DNA of 64,000 nucleotides from Pomphorhynchus laevis (GCA_012934845.2 WNNJ02003730.1:33259-97258); one strand, 5' to 3'; shown: positions 12,101 through 22,231, counted from the stretch's first letter. A program made the numbers and translations. Notes: generated from the letters alone by a model not told the origin.

Positions 12101-15100
12101 TTAGTCAATTCATAAAAATTGACTTTTATTTTAAATTTTAATTTTTTATTTTTACTTGATATAACATAGCAGTTCTAATCCTTATTTTGACAGATCATAT
12201 TTTATTTATTAGTCAATTCATGACACTTGACTTTTATTTGAAAATTTCAATTTTAAATTTTAATTATAAAATAATTTTTATATAAATTGAATAAAATATT
12301 ATATATTTATTATTTAACTTTATTTTTGATTTATTATAGTGTAAAATACGTAAACTCAGTTATCTGATGAGTTTTACTGATAAGTTATTATTGATCCGTG
12401 GACTTCGTTTACCCGGTAATATAACTTCCGTCAGAAATACTGAAACTACGACATTAAAATTTTCGAAAAAGCTTCATAAATTTTTCTTATAATGGAGAAG
12501 TATAAATAAACAAATACTATTATTTAAAATAAATTTAAATAATTAAGCGAAATTTTTTATGAATGAATAATAAACAATATGCTTTATTTTAGAATAATAT
12601 ACACCAGATAATCAAATTTCATCAGAGGAAATACGACATTAGCATGTAGTTAACCCCACTGTTATGTCGGGTTGAGGAATAGGGATCGAAACTTGATAAC
12701 ATAGCAGTTCCTCCTAATGAGCTATATTCCTTATTCGAAAACATCATATATTATTTATTAGTCAATTCATAAAAATTGACTTTTTTAATTATAAATTCTA
12801 TCGTGATATAAATACAAATTCTGTAAAATCTTATATAATCATTTATTATATATAATTATTTATCTTTATTTTTTAATTTATATATATACCATAAAATGCG
12901 TACATTAACTTATATGATCTGATTAATGGTTAAAATCTTTAAGATTTTTCTAAACGTTCTCGTTTATTTAATATCGATTTAACATAACAAATTAGCTACA
13001 CTTTAGAATATTAACACCCTGATGTTTTATTGGAATTGAGAATTTCATTAACCTTTATTAAAGTTATACAAAAACTAACCGAAGTAATATTAGATAATTT
13101 TGATATTAATATAGAATATTAGCTGTATTAGAATAAGATACTAGATAATCCAAGTTCAACAGAGGAAATACTTTATTATTATGTATTTGGTCCCTCTGCT
13201 ATGTTGCGTAGGGGAATAGGTGCTGAAACCTGATAGCATAGCAGTTCCTCCTGATACCATATATCCTTTTTTCTGATACATCGTTTGTTATTTAAATTGA
13301 TGAGGTATTGATAATATATATTGATAATCTATCCTGATGTTTCATTTAAATTGAGAATTTCATTAATCTTTATAAAAGCAATGTACAATAATATAGTATT
13401 CGCATCGACGATATCAATTTACCTAATTGACTTCACTTTACCTAATTGATTGCTGTTAATTTTTAAGGTGGTGCATCAAATTTCAAAAACCCTTTTGCCA
13501 ATACAACGAGTGAACCTTTAAAATTCTCATTAGCCTTTCATTCCGTAATTTTTACATTCTCTGGATGGTGCGTTGAATTTATTAAATTTAATTCTACAAT
13601 ATACCGAATTTAGGAATGGTCTAAACTTTCTCGCTGAAGAATTACAAAATCCCGCTAGGTAACAAAACTGACAATTTAATCTTATATGCTGCATTTAACG
13701 TCAAAGTAGCATATAGTTTGTTCCATAAATCGATAAGCTATAAATTCTAATGATGTAGCGCTTTTACTAAAAATTGAAAGTAACATTTTATATTCTTTAA
13801 TGTATTAATGACAAATATATTTACTTTTATATTCAAATTTACATGTATATATGATACGCATCGTCTTATAGTTTATATTTGTGATTAATATTATATGTTT
13901 AAGACAAACGGGATGATGAAAATAACGTAACAAGCTGTTACAATAGCGACTTTATATTTTCATATATGAGATTGGCTTACAGTAAATACTTTGAATCAAT
14001 GATGTCCTTACAATTATTAGTGCATATTTCCGCTATTATATCGGTTTGCAAAACATTATAAAATGAATAGCTAATTCATTTTATAATGAATTATTAAGTT
14101 ATGAATAGTTTAATAATAGTAATCATTAGGAGAAATATGTAGGTTCTCAAATTGAAGGTAGAACTTTCCCCTACTAACGCTGATTTAAAACAAAATCAGA
14201 AATGATTTCAATTAAATTTGAAAAAATGTAAGACGAGTCTTTTATTAAATCTAAATGCCAATATAGCAGACGAGTCGAGTAATCGACTTAAGTCATACAA
14301 ATTGCAATTATAATAATTTTGTAACAATTATTGAACAATTACTAGGAAACAAACTACATTTTGTAATATTTACGTTAACGTGAAATGTAAAATTAATTAT
14401 TTGATTATAATTTATTTTATTGTCCTGACCTTATAATTTTGATATCGAATCTAAAATAAGATAAATTTTTAAAAATGTTTGTAAATTTGTCACATGGGAA
14501 TATTTCACGAATATCAATAAATTTAATAATTTAATAATAATTCAAGTCAAAAAGTTAGAATATTATCAATTTGTAAAATTACATTTTTGTATTGGTGTGA
14601 TTGTGACTTCGATTGATATAGCATGTCTCGATAATTATGCAAAGTTAACTGCACTGAATATTAATACCGTTAATATTAATATTAATTAATAGTAATATAA
14701 ATATTAATTAATATTAATATCGTTAATATTAATATTAACTTCATTATGTGAAGAAGATATGTAAAATATTATAAGATTTTACATATCTTTTACATAAGAT
14801 ATGTAAAATCATATCTTATGTAAAGTGTTTTATATTATAAATTAATGTTTGACTTTCATGATTTAAATACTATCTGGCCAATTTAAATAAACGAGGCTGC
14901 GCAAAATGACTAGGATTATTATGTCATCAACTTTAAATAGGCTCATATTGCTTAAGTCTTCGTATTATTTTTACAGGTCACTACCACTCGCATCAATATT
15001 GGGATTAAGTGCAGTTGTAATATTCTATTTGCTAGTAAACGTATCGTACTTGTTTATACTTACCCCCCAAGAAATGAAAGATTCCGACGCTACGGTTGTA

Positions 15101-18100
15101 GTAAGTTATCTAATATGATTCTTATAAATAGGTACACTTTTTGAAGACGTTTGGAGCAAAAATATGGAAGCCACTAGGACCTATATTCTCCGTTCTTGTT
15201 TCCTTATCAATACTGGGCTTCGTAAACAGTGAGATTAATGCTACATCGAGGTATTTTTGCTAATCGAAATAATTGAAATTTATGTCTATTTATTATTGTT
15301 AAGTCTTATTGATTATTTAATCTTCTGCATATTATAAGTAATAAGATCGTTTCGTAAAAATGGTTTTTTATAAAAATGCGACATGCTTAACACATTTTAT
15401 TATTTCATTCTAATTTTATAGATAATCGTAAATGATTCTGCTGTTTAATAAAACTTTAAATGCTGAAAGAAACGACCTTTAAAAACTTAAGCAGTTTTCA
15501 AATATTTTTAATCTTATTTTCCTTAGAAAATACAAATTCCAGGTTTTGATACATGCTGCATTGCCTCGTTGAACTGCCACACTTAGTCTTTGGAACTTCT
15601 ATTAAATCGCCTATCAAGTTCATCTAAACATTAATAACAAATAAATATATTTCTTAATTATATATTTCTTTATCAATATATATTATTTGTTAATAATATA
15701 TTAACAAATACATAAGAAGGTTTTTGTTCTTATAGAAGTAACTCTTATACGATTAGAAATTATAAGATTCTTTAAGAATTCATTATATATATACAAATTA
15801 TTATATATCTATATTAATTTAAATAATATTTTAAAAATTTTTGTTTTTTCATTTTCAAATCGAAATTTTATCAATTTTTAATTTAAAAAATTTAACTCTC
15901 CAGTTAAATCAAAAATTTTCAAGAACCAATTATGATAGTATAATATTTGGCAATGAAACAAAATTTGTCTCAACATATCAAGAATATAACCAGTTGGATA
16001 ACTAAAACATAAAAGTTGCACACGCTAAAATTCAATTAAATATTTTTTTAATTTATTGTTATATTTATAGTATGTATGATGTTTTAAAACCGGTATCTCT
16101 TTATTTTTATATTTGTAACAAACTTTCATAAAAATAATTTAATTTTATATAGAATATAATTAATAATTAATTAATTATTAATTAATTAATAATTATTTAA
16201 TATCAATGGCTCCTAATCTAAGTGTTGCGACAAAATTATTAGTCGCAAAATTACATTTAATTTGTCTCGAGAAAGTATAAACAATGTAATCAATATATTA
16301 ATGTATTATATACAAACAATATACTAATTACATTTGATAAATGGTCTATAAAATGGCCTGCAAATCCCACTAACAATATTTTAGTTATTTTATTTACCAA
16401 AACAGATATTTATTATTAAATATGGGTAAAATATTCGAAGACATTAATGTTTATTTACAAGAATAATCGTATTTTACTGAATTTATTCAGTAAAATACGA
16501 CAAAATTCAACAAAGCTATCCTCCGCTTTGCATGTTCCACAGCAAACCCCATTTAATCAGTCGTCATACTCGTGGATTCACGTGGCTACCTAGTAGCAAA
16601 AATCATTAAAAGTGTAAAACCGATGGGAATATTGAATTCTTCAGATGTTTATATTTTACAGACTTCACTTTAAAATTAGAAGATAAATTTAAAAAGTCCA
16701 AACACTGTTTTTAACACTAGCATCGAATGATAGTTCTGATACATGCAATTAATAAAATCTACAATTAAACGTTCGAAAATAATCTAAAATAAATATCTGA
16801 ATTTATCATAAATAATCGTTGCTGAATTAATGTGAAGATATGAATGTACGCGAGCAAATAATTAAATAGTCAATTATATCGACGAGGAAAAGCGAACATT
16901 CCTTAACACTTTTATCATCTTATCCGCTACATTTTAATAACTTAATAATTTCAACAACGAACGGTTTGATTTGTTCACATTGTGACAAAATCAATGATTT
17001 CAATTGCCAGCATTTTAAATATCGTCTTGATTTGTTTGATTTTTAGATTTTGATTAGTACCTTATTCTAACATAGAATATGTAGATTTTTATAACATCGT
17101 ATTTGTTTGATTTTTAGATATTGATTATCACCTTATTCTAACATAGAATACGTAGATTTTTAAACATCGTATTAATTTGTTTAATTTTTAGATTTTGATT
17201 ATTACCTTATTCTAGCATAGAATACGTAGTTAATACTCCTTATTTTCTTTATCATTTGCTAGGGTCTGAAATAATTATGGAATAATTATTAAAATAATAT
17301 TATAACAATAATATTAATATAAAAATGTTACGATATAATTTAATATAAGATAATATTTTTGAGTTAAATAATTATTGTACGTTTTAAAGAATATCATACG
17401 GTGCGTCACGTAATAATCAACTTCCTTGTCCGTTTCGACTTTTGACAATGAAGCAGTCTACTCCTGTAACTTCCATATTTGTAACGGTAAGTTATGCTTT
17501 TATTTTTAAACTAATTTAATTAACTGAAAATATATTTTTTATTGATAGAAATCTCATAAAATTAAGCTTTTGATTTAAAAATTTACCTTTTGTTAATTAC
17601 AAATATATTGCATACCCTATGTTAAGAATTTGACATGGGGTATTGACGAATATCCTATGCATAAAATAAGTATTCGTCAAATACCCATAGGGCATTTGAC
17701 GAATTCTGATTTTAAAAATTGGTCATGCATACCCTATGTTATCTGATTTTAAGAATTCGTCAAATGAAATTATATAAAGATGAAAACGTTTTCTATCGAA
17801 AGAAACAAAAATACAGAGAAGAATTGTTATAACTTTATTAAAGAACAACTTAAAGAATTTTATTGCTTTATTCTATCAATAAATATCCTAAAATATATCA
17901 GAAAAATTGAAATTTATTTAGAAAACATTTATGTTTAGGGAATTCTGTCAACATTGTATTTGGCTGCCGGGGAAGTCGACATTTTAGTATACATGGCCGC
18001 CTTTTCTGAAGCTACATTTTATGTGGTACTAGTCTTAACTTTTATTATGTTAAGATGGAAACATCCAAATTTTAACCGACCATTCAAGGTAAACATTTTT

Positions 18101-21100
18101 GTAGCTAAAATGCGTTTTAAAATACAACTGAATACATTGAAATAGACCATTGAAGTATTAAATAGACCACTTAATAGAGTATCAAGAGACCACTTAATAG
18201 AGTATCAAGAAACCACTTATAGTATATGCTTTCTTTAAGAGCTTGATACGTTTTCTTTAAATCGATCTAACCTCGTGATCGTTTGTATTTAGCCAAAAGA
18301 TAAAAACCTTTTAAAGTATATGATTATTAATAGAATAATCATAAGTTTATGATTGTTAATTTTGATTGTTAATAGAATAATCTATCTCGAAAGACATATC
18401 AATCAAAAATGTTTAGATTTAAATAATTTTGATAAAAATTATTTTAATAATTTCGATTTATTGTCAACAGAAGGTATTTAGTCAATATCCGTCTTAGTTC
18501 TAAATTCATATACCTTTTTAGAACATGTTTGAGCATATATACTATAGACATCAGTTTCAATGTGTATAATATAACATCATCTTTCAGTATAATCACCTTT
18601 CACGATGTGATCATTTAAATCATAGTTTTAATCTAAAATTAAAATATCATGATTTGTTTAATTTTCTAATGTAATCTGTAAAATTATATTAAAATATAAT
18701 TTTTTGTTATCTTTACTTTGCGAAAATTATTTCATTTCTATAATTTAAAATTACAGTAATTGTGCAACACCGTTATATATAGTGAATATCGATAAAAACT
18801 AACAACAATATAATTTATTTTAACGTTTTGTCCATTACTATAACTTCTTCGGAATAATTGTAATACGTTAATTGTTATTCCAGACATTGTTATACAGCCT
18901 TCTGATTATATAGCTGGATTTTAAAACCGTAGCTGATTTCTGCAGCCAAAACCAGCTACGCGGTTATTTCTTCATTACTTCCAGCTCCGTACACTTTAAC
19001 TAACAACATGCCAGATTTAAGCCTTAAATATTGATATTGTTACGTCCGCTACTGCCGTACAATAATACATTTGAACTAATCAAAAGACTGTATACCGCTG
19101 GTTTTTCTTCCAGATTCGAACCTAGCTACTTTCATTCGGTGGGTCTAAGCCTTACCCACTAGGCTAACCATTCTGTACAGCTAGAAATTCTTCAGTATAT
19201 AAAATCTCTAATGTAATAAAGTTTAGTTACGCATTACCGAATAGGCTAACCGGTTAGTACAGATAGAAATTCTTTATATGAAACCTTCATTACTATTGGT
19301 GTCTAAGCCTTTCCTAGTCGGTAAGGCGTAGACCCATCGACTATATATAGAAGTATGATTAAACCAGAACTGTCTATCACATCTATCTGTTTCTCCCTAT
19401 ACATAGAGAATTTTATGTTTCTACAGGGCAAGAAGGCGTACCAATTCGGCTTTGAGAAGCCTCATCAGTTGTAGCACATACAATGCATACACATGAAAAA
19501 CATACTATTTATATTATAGCAGAAAAATTCACTATATGCTAATTGCATGACGTAGCTTGCGCTTTCGAAGTTAATACAATGCAGTGAATTCTTTTCAGTG
19601 TGATATACATTATAGCGGGATCATCAAATGACCAGTATAATATATAACAAAGGAAATAGCACCGCTTCCTAGGATCCTCAAATGATCATAAAATAAATTA
19701 GAGATTTGATTCAACCAGAACTGTCTATTACACCTGTCTGCTTCTCCCTATAGATAGAATTTCATGTTTCTAAACTGCAAGACTGCGTACAGTTTCAGCT
19801 TTGAGAAGCCTGATCAGTTGCAGTACATACAATGCTTGCACGTGAAAAACATGCTATATATAGTATGTTATATAGTATTTAGCATATAGTGAATTCTGTC
19901 TGCTTTATTCTCTATATGTTTTTCATGTGTATGCATTGTGTACGCTGCAACTTATGAGGATTCTCAAAGGCGAAACGATACGCGTTTTGCGGTGTAGAAA
20001 CATGAAATTCTCTATGTAAGGATTAGACACACCAATAGTAATGAAGGTTTCAAATGACGAACTTTTAACTATACTAAACGGTTAGCCTATTCGGTAGGGC
20101 GTTATTAAACTTTATTACATTAGAGGTTTTATATACTGAAGAATTTCTAGCTATACAGAATGGTTAGCCTAGTGGGTAAGGCTTAGATCCATCAAATGAA
20201 AGAAGCTAAGTTCGAATCTGAAAGGAACACTACAGCGGTATACAGCCTTCTGATAAGTTCAAATGTATTATTGTACGGCAGTAGCGGACGTAACAATATC
20301 AATATTTAAGGCTTAAATCTGGCATGTTGTTAGTTAAAGTGTACGGAGCTGGAAGTAATGAAGAAATAACCGCGTAGCAGATTTTCGTTGCAAAATCACT
20401 TTGTGAGATCTAGCCTTTTATGCAACACTTTACGGATTTGATGAGAACAAATTCAAATACAAATACTTGAACGACAAATAAAATATGCTACTTAATTTTA
20501 GAGACATCATATTAATCAAGTTTGCGTATTCAACGTTTGGAGTATATAATACGGAAGTACTAGCTAAGGGAACGCTGTTTAATTCTCTAAAACCTTAAAT
20601 ATTACAACACTATATTTTTTGGTACTTAAATCCGTCAAAAAATTTATTATTATTAATATAAGTTGTTTTTTATGAAAGGCAAATGCAGTTTTTGCGATTA
20701 TATTTGCACTGGTAATGATTGCCATATTGGTTATATCCCTTATTGCTTCGCCGAAAAGTTGTGCTGTGGCTGCCGCTCTGATTTTATCCGGATTGATTTT
20801 CTATCCACTTACAATATATGAAAAAAAATCATGGTTTCTGGTTTGGTATCGTAAGTATTTAAATATATCCAAAATATATTCAATTAATCACAATAAAAAC
20901 AGTAACCATTTATTTAATGACAATCTTCGAATGATATAAATTGAATGCTGATAAAATCTATTTAATAGAAACGGGGAAAATAGATTCGTTTCACCAAACA
21001 TAAGAATATATTATTTTAGTATGTAATATGCTAATAAGATGTTACAGTTTAAATGCATTTTTTAATAACGTTTTTAAATTGCTACAATTTGGATTATAAT

Positions 21101-22135
21101 TTTATTTTACAAAATATTGATAAACTAAGATATTTTATTATATTTAAATATATAAACTAAGATATTCTATTTTACAAAATATAGATAAACTAACAAAACG
21201 AATCTTAAATACATGACTCATTGAGTCACTTAAATGTATACAAGACTGTTGAACGAAGTGCATCGTAAGCATTAATGCTTAAAAACATAAAACAGCATTA
21301 ATAACTAATAAATTTTTAAAATAATAATTTTTTATAAATTCAAGGTAAACAAATCAACTTAATAATAGTTTCCATTGCAAGCAACAATAATTCTTTAAAA
21401 AATCAACATAAAATGTTTAACTCATTTTAACATTGCTGGCGACATGATTGAACAACTATATTGTTTATTAATTTCAAACTTTTATGGAAATTATTGATTG
21501 ATCAATGATACGCTTTAGTCTGACCCAACCTATACATGCAATATGCTATAATTCGATTTACATTATATAATCCGATCTACAATTTGTCTATAGTTCAATT
21601 TACATTAGATTTCAGTTAACATCAAATGTTACTAACATTTGATTATAGAAATCTTACCTCTAACGTCTCACCGTAACCATTCTATGCAATGTGTAAATGG
21701 ATTCCACATAAGATAAGAGCATTTTTTAGATGTCCATAAGCAACAGTAGGAAACACTAATGTCAATTGCTAATGTCAATTGCATAATTGCTAATAATGTT
21801 CCATTATTTTAAATTATACCATATTTGTTCATTAATAGTGTAATATTTCTTACACTGTAACTATTTTAAGTAACCAGATTGGGAGTTGTTGTTTTACGTG
21901 AAACGATTCATTTTTAATTTGGAATTTAGATAGAATCAATAAAGCACAAATTTATTTATATATTTCGCTAGCTGCTGCTATTATAATAAGAACCAACATT
22001 TTGTTTTCTATATAGCAGCTATAAATAGATTGGTGTTTTATTGATCCTTCTTTAAAATGTCAAATTAAAAAAGTGGATAACATATTTTCTATGATGCATT
22101 TATATTTTTCAGCAAAATATCTTGTGCAAGGATGA
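2737..22135 (+). CDS. SLC7A: SLC7-family amino-acid transporter (heteromeric transporter light chain), 10 exons
   Basis: This is a membrane amino-acid exchanger of the APC superfamily, light-chain (LAT) branch. I read exons at 2737-3190, 10618-10743, 13468-13567, 13614-13658, 14977-15100, 15132-15250, 17390-17486, 17939-18088, 20679-20850 and 22113-22135. All borders are GT...AG, all phases agree, and the total is 1410 nt, 469 residues plus stop. Family marks are VGSGIFVTP (residues 37-45, the unwound substrate-binding part of helix 1), LPLAGGAYEH (83-92), FTFSGWNGLNFLAEELQNP (around 222-240), and the SR + YGASRNNQLP block after helix 8 (family form SR..FVGAREGHLP). Cys136 in AFPCES sits where light chains form a disulfide with the heavy chain in human members. 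About 12 hydrophobic helices fit. The N-terminus is short and the C-terminus very short. Transposons fill the large introns; none disrupts an exon. The exact substrate cannot be told. Confidence 0.92.
3350..4545 (+). repeat. array of Naiad-type PLE 3'-end copies in transporter intron 1
   Basis: Four truncated copies in one direction, roughly 3350-3600, 3601-4095, 4096-4265 and 4270-4545. Each carries parts of the shared 3' unit: 'cctgata.catagcagttcctc', 'atcctta', the 'gtcaatt..aattgac' hairpin and the terminal 'ctcagttatctgatctgatt'. The copy starting near 3605 begins with the last codons of the RT frame (ATGGATAATAAA), so it is a short 5'-truncated insertion. No coding capacity remains. 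Confidence 0.8.
4855..5110 (-). repeat. Naiad-type PLE 3'-end copy, reversed
   Basis: The only copy in the opposite direction. Its reverse complement reads 'gggaccgaaaactgac', 'aacatagcagttcctcc', 'tgatgacctctaatcc' and 'gtcaattcataacaatt', close to the unit at 47265-47420. Confidence 0.8.
5111..5799. other. no gene seen; AT-rich intron sequence
   Basis: Intron 1 sequence without a coding signal or recognisable repeat. Short open frames here are AT-rich and lack any motif. Confidence 0.5.
5800..7210 (-). mobile_element. LINE family A copy: RT end and C-terminal tail, antisense in intron 1
   Basis: This stretch is GC-richer than its surroundings. Read on the minus strand from 7210 down it gives IWYLD (RT YxDD position), SPQDATLL.APL.EQANIDGAL, VWRQNTLPIRLEGL, FGSSVCLT, then VLASAGIPSRLEHVGMTRDD GKRADRASL (about 6215-6125). 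It ends in RAMSYLIQRVSATRK (about 5880-5830). These are successive landmarks of an invertebrate LINE-type polyprotein whose tail carries a conserved GKRPDG...W.(C)D block. Frame changes and stops are frequent, so the copy is dead. Confidence 0.7.
7211..8314. other. no gene seen; AT-rich intron sequence
   Basis: Very AT-rich. 7560-7680 is a patchwork of 'taaattaattaat' palindromes. There is no coding or RNA-gene signal. Confidence 0.5.
8315..8417 (+). repeat. direct repeat, left copy (pairs with 9284-9387)
   Basis: About 103 bp beginning 'catcttggtcatgttcatat' and ending 'aaaatacatgctcatt' recur at 9284-9387 with a few differences, 866 bp apart. Confidence 0.75.
8630..8995 (-). mobile_element. 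LINE C-terminal tail fragment
   Basis: On the minus strand, with one frame change, it encodes WYVLRMSRDRLPQRVFQSEL then SGKRSRDR..YRWRDQISKLA. This is the tail RW.GHVLRMP.DR.P++VL...L.GKR.RGRP+.RW.D seen at the end of many LINE-type reverse transcriptases. No RT domain is present, so it is a 3' fragment inserted in intron 1. Confidence 0.55.
9284..9387 (+). repeat. direct repeat, right copy (pairs with 8315-8417)
   Basis: Second copy of the approximately 103-bp repeat. The two enclose the LINE tail fragment at 8630-8995. Confidence 0.75.
9575..10140. repeat. decayed minisatellite, about 97-bp unit, 5 units
   Basis: The words 'catgatttgt', 'acaaatttataaa' and 'ttttaaagtatcgat' recur about every 94-110 bases (near 9656, 9750, 9847, 9944 and 10054). 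The units have diverged strongly. It lies in intron 1 of the transporter. Confidence 0.7.
10419..10493. repeat. two adjacent perfect hairpins upstream of exon 2
   Basis: 10419-10451 has a 14-bp perfect stem with a 5-base loop (arms 'tgcttatggattgc' and 'gcaatccataagca'). 10460-10493 is a 34-bp perfect palindrome. Both sit 125-200 bp before the exon 2 acceptor. Confidence 0.9.
10618..10743 (+). CDS. SLC7A: transporter exon 2
   Basis: Acceptor 'attcaaag' and donor GTAAGA. The phase-1 join restores WIFVVLNTWHIRMVN.., which aligns with the family helix-5 region (..NCYSV+.AT.VQ...KL..L..II..G). It was found by reading all frames, since it contains no long open frame of its own. Confidence 0.88.
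11585..12375 (+). repeat. array of Naiad-type PLE 3'-end copies in intron 2
   Basis: Three head-to-tail truncated copies, about 11585-11820, 11821-12165 and 12166-12375, all in the gene's direction. The segment 11690-12150 is almost identical to 3470-3925 in intron 1, including an unusual internal duplication of the 'gaggaa.aggg' part. Confidence 0.8.
12535..12935 (+). repeat. Naiad-type PLE 3'-end copy in intron 2
   Basis: Starts with RT-frame-end-like sequence 'tttttatgaatgaataataa', then 'catcagaggaaatacg', 'ataacatagcagttcctcc' and the hairpin block. It ends near 'cttatatgatctgatta'. One 5'-truncated insertion. Confidence 0.8.
13110..13300 (+). repeat. Naiad-type PLE 3'-end copy, truncated, in intron 2
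   Basis: Contains 'cagaggaaatac', 'ggtccctctgctatgttg', 'ctgaaacctgatagcatagc' and 'agttcctcctgatacc'. It breaks off after the first part of the unit, about 170 bp before exon 3. Confidence 0.8.
13468..13567 (+). CDS. SLC7A: transporter exon 3
   Basis: Encodes GASNFKNPFANTTSEPLKFS.. up to FTFSGW. It continues into exon 4 across a 46-bp intron (13568-13613), which splits the Trp codon of the conserved GWN motif. Confidence 0.88.
13614..13658 (+). CDS. SLC7A: transporter exon 4 (45-bp micro-exon)
   Basis: A 45-bp exon encoding NGLNFLAEELQNPA, the family signature GWN.LN...EEL.NP. The donor GTAACA is weak but keeps the phase (AG|G, Arg242). Confidence 0.87.
13659..14976. other. intron 4; no gene, inverted AT repeats
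   Basis: No coding signal. 14660-14740 alternates 'attaatattaat' words. 14750-14830 repeats 'agatatgtaaaat' and its complement and can fold on itself. Confidence 0.5.
14977..15100 (+). CDS. SLC7A: transporter exon 5
   Basis: Encodes SLPLASILGLSAVVIFYLLV.. through LTPQEMKDSDATVV. This is helix 7 and the following loop; the family form is A+A...VT..Y...N..Y...LS..E. The donor GTAAGT lies at 15101. Confidence 0.92.
15132..15250 (+). CDS. SLC7A: transporter exon 6
   Basis: Follows a 31-bp intron (15101-15131). It encodes VHFLKTFGAKIWKPLGPI.. to NATS, matching the helix-8 region (family: V.F......W.MP.FVALS.FG..NG..F.SSR). Confidence 0.9.
15251..17029. other. intron 6, no recognisable feature
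   Basis: AT-rich intron sequence without coding capacity or a clear repeat, apart from simple 'attaattaattaat' runs near 16160-16200. Confidence 0.5.
17030..17235. repeat. minisatellite, three units of about 68 bp
   Basis: Three head-to-tail units marked by 'tttgatttttaga', 'accttattctaacatagaat' and 'acgtagattttta', in intron 6 and ending about 155 bp before exon 7. Confidence 0.85.
17390..17486 (+). CDS. SLC7A: transporter exon 7
   Basis: Encodes ISYGASRNNQLPCPFRLLTM..TPVTSIFVT, the strongly conserved stretch after helix 8 (family: R..FVGAREGHLP..L.MI....LTPVPS.....). Acceptor 'ttttaaag', donor GTAAGT. Confidence 0.92.
17620..17765. repeat. clustered inverted repeats in intron 7
   Basis: 'gggtattgacgaata' at about 17638 faces 'tattcgtcaaataccc' at about 17671. 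Further copies of 'cgtcaaat' and 'cataccctatgtta' flank it, so the 150-bp block can form a long stem with side arms. Confidence 0.7.
17939..18088 (+). CDS. SLC7A: transporter exon 8
   Basis: Encodes GILSTLYLAAGEVDILV.. to LRWKHPNFNRPFK, helices 9-10 and the conserved LR.K.P...RP.K loop. Phase 0 on both sides. Confidence 0.93.
18150..18222 (+). repeat. short tandem repeat after exon 8
   Basis: Three imperfect 23-24-bp units around 'ccacttaatagagtatcaag', starting about 60 bp after the exon 8 donor. Confidence 0.75.
19105..19175 (-). promoter_or_regulatory. tRNA-type internal promoter (A and B boxes), left arm
   Basis: On the minus strand, TAGCCTAGTGG (19166-19156, A-box form TRGYNNARNGG) is followed 45 bases later by GTTCGAATC (19121-19113, B-box form GWTCRANNC). 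The spacing is that of a tRNA. The rest does not fold into a good tRNA, so this is a tRNA-derived SINE-like head. Confidence 0.7.
20155..20225 (+). promoter_or_regulatory. tRNA-type internal promoter (A and B boxes), right arm
   Basis: TAGCCTAGTGG at 20165-20175 and GTTCGAATC at 20210-20218, the mirror of the left-arm pair. A second A-box-like word, 'ttagcctattcggtagg', lies upstream near 20085 without its own B box. Confidence 0.7.
20679..20850 (+). CDS. SLC7A: transporter exon 9
   Basis: Encodes ANAVFAIIFALVMIAILVIS.. and AAALILSGLIFYPLTIYEKK, helices 11 and 12. The donor GTAAGT lies at 20851. Confidence 0.92.
20851..22112. other. intron 9, no recognisable feature
   Basis: AT-rich intron sequence; no coding signal seen on either strand. 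Confidence 0.5.
22113..22135 (+). CDS. SLC7A: transporter exon 10 (last, 23 bp)
   Basis: Acceptor 'tatttttcag'. It completes WYPKYLVQG and ends in TGA at 22133-22135. Family members end soon after helix 12 with a similar W.L.G tail, so this short terminal exon is credible though not certain. Confidence 0.8.
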
Positions 22136-22206
22136 TACATAAAACATAGATGTTAAACAGAATTTGTTCATATAAAATTAAGTTTATTTATAAATCAACA
22201 TAAAAA

Positions 22207-22231
22207 AATAAATTTTCATAATAGTAATAAA
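22207..22231 (+). promoter_or_regulatory. candidate polyadenylation signals of the transporter gene
   Basis: AATAAA occurs at 22207-22212 and again at 22226-22231, 70-95 bases after the stop. In AT-rich DNA such words arise by chance, but spacing and position fit. Confidence 0.5.

Larger units (their letters stand above)
18933..20400. mobile_element. foldback (long-inverted-repeat) element with tRNA-like promoters
   Basis: Two arms of nearly 400 bp, 18933-19330 and 20015-20400, are inverted copies of each other, roughly nine bases in ten alike. The outer edges read 'gctacgcggttatttcttc' and 'gaagaaataaccgcgtagc'. The centre (19340-20015) holds two diverged direct copies of a unit with 'accagaactgtctat' and 'tttgagaagcct.atcagttg', plus a partial inverted copy. 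There is no transposase. Each arm includes a tRNA-type A box and B box. It lies wholly within intron 8. It may be a MITE-like foldback or two tRNA-derived SINEs inserted head to head. Confidence 0.8.

Noticed and set aside
19105-20225. True tRNA genes in the foldback arms
   Set aside because: A and B boxes are good, but the acceptor and anticodon stems do not pair, and both copies sit in inverted arms of a repeat.
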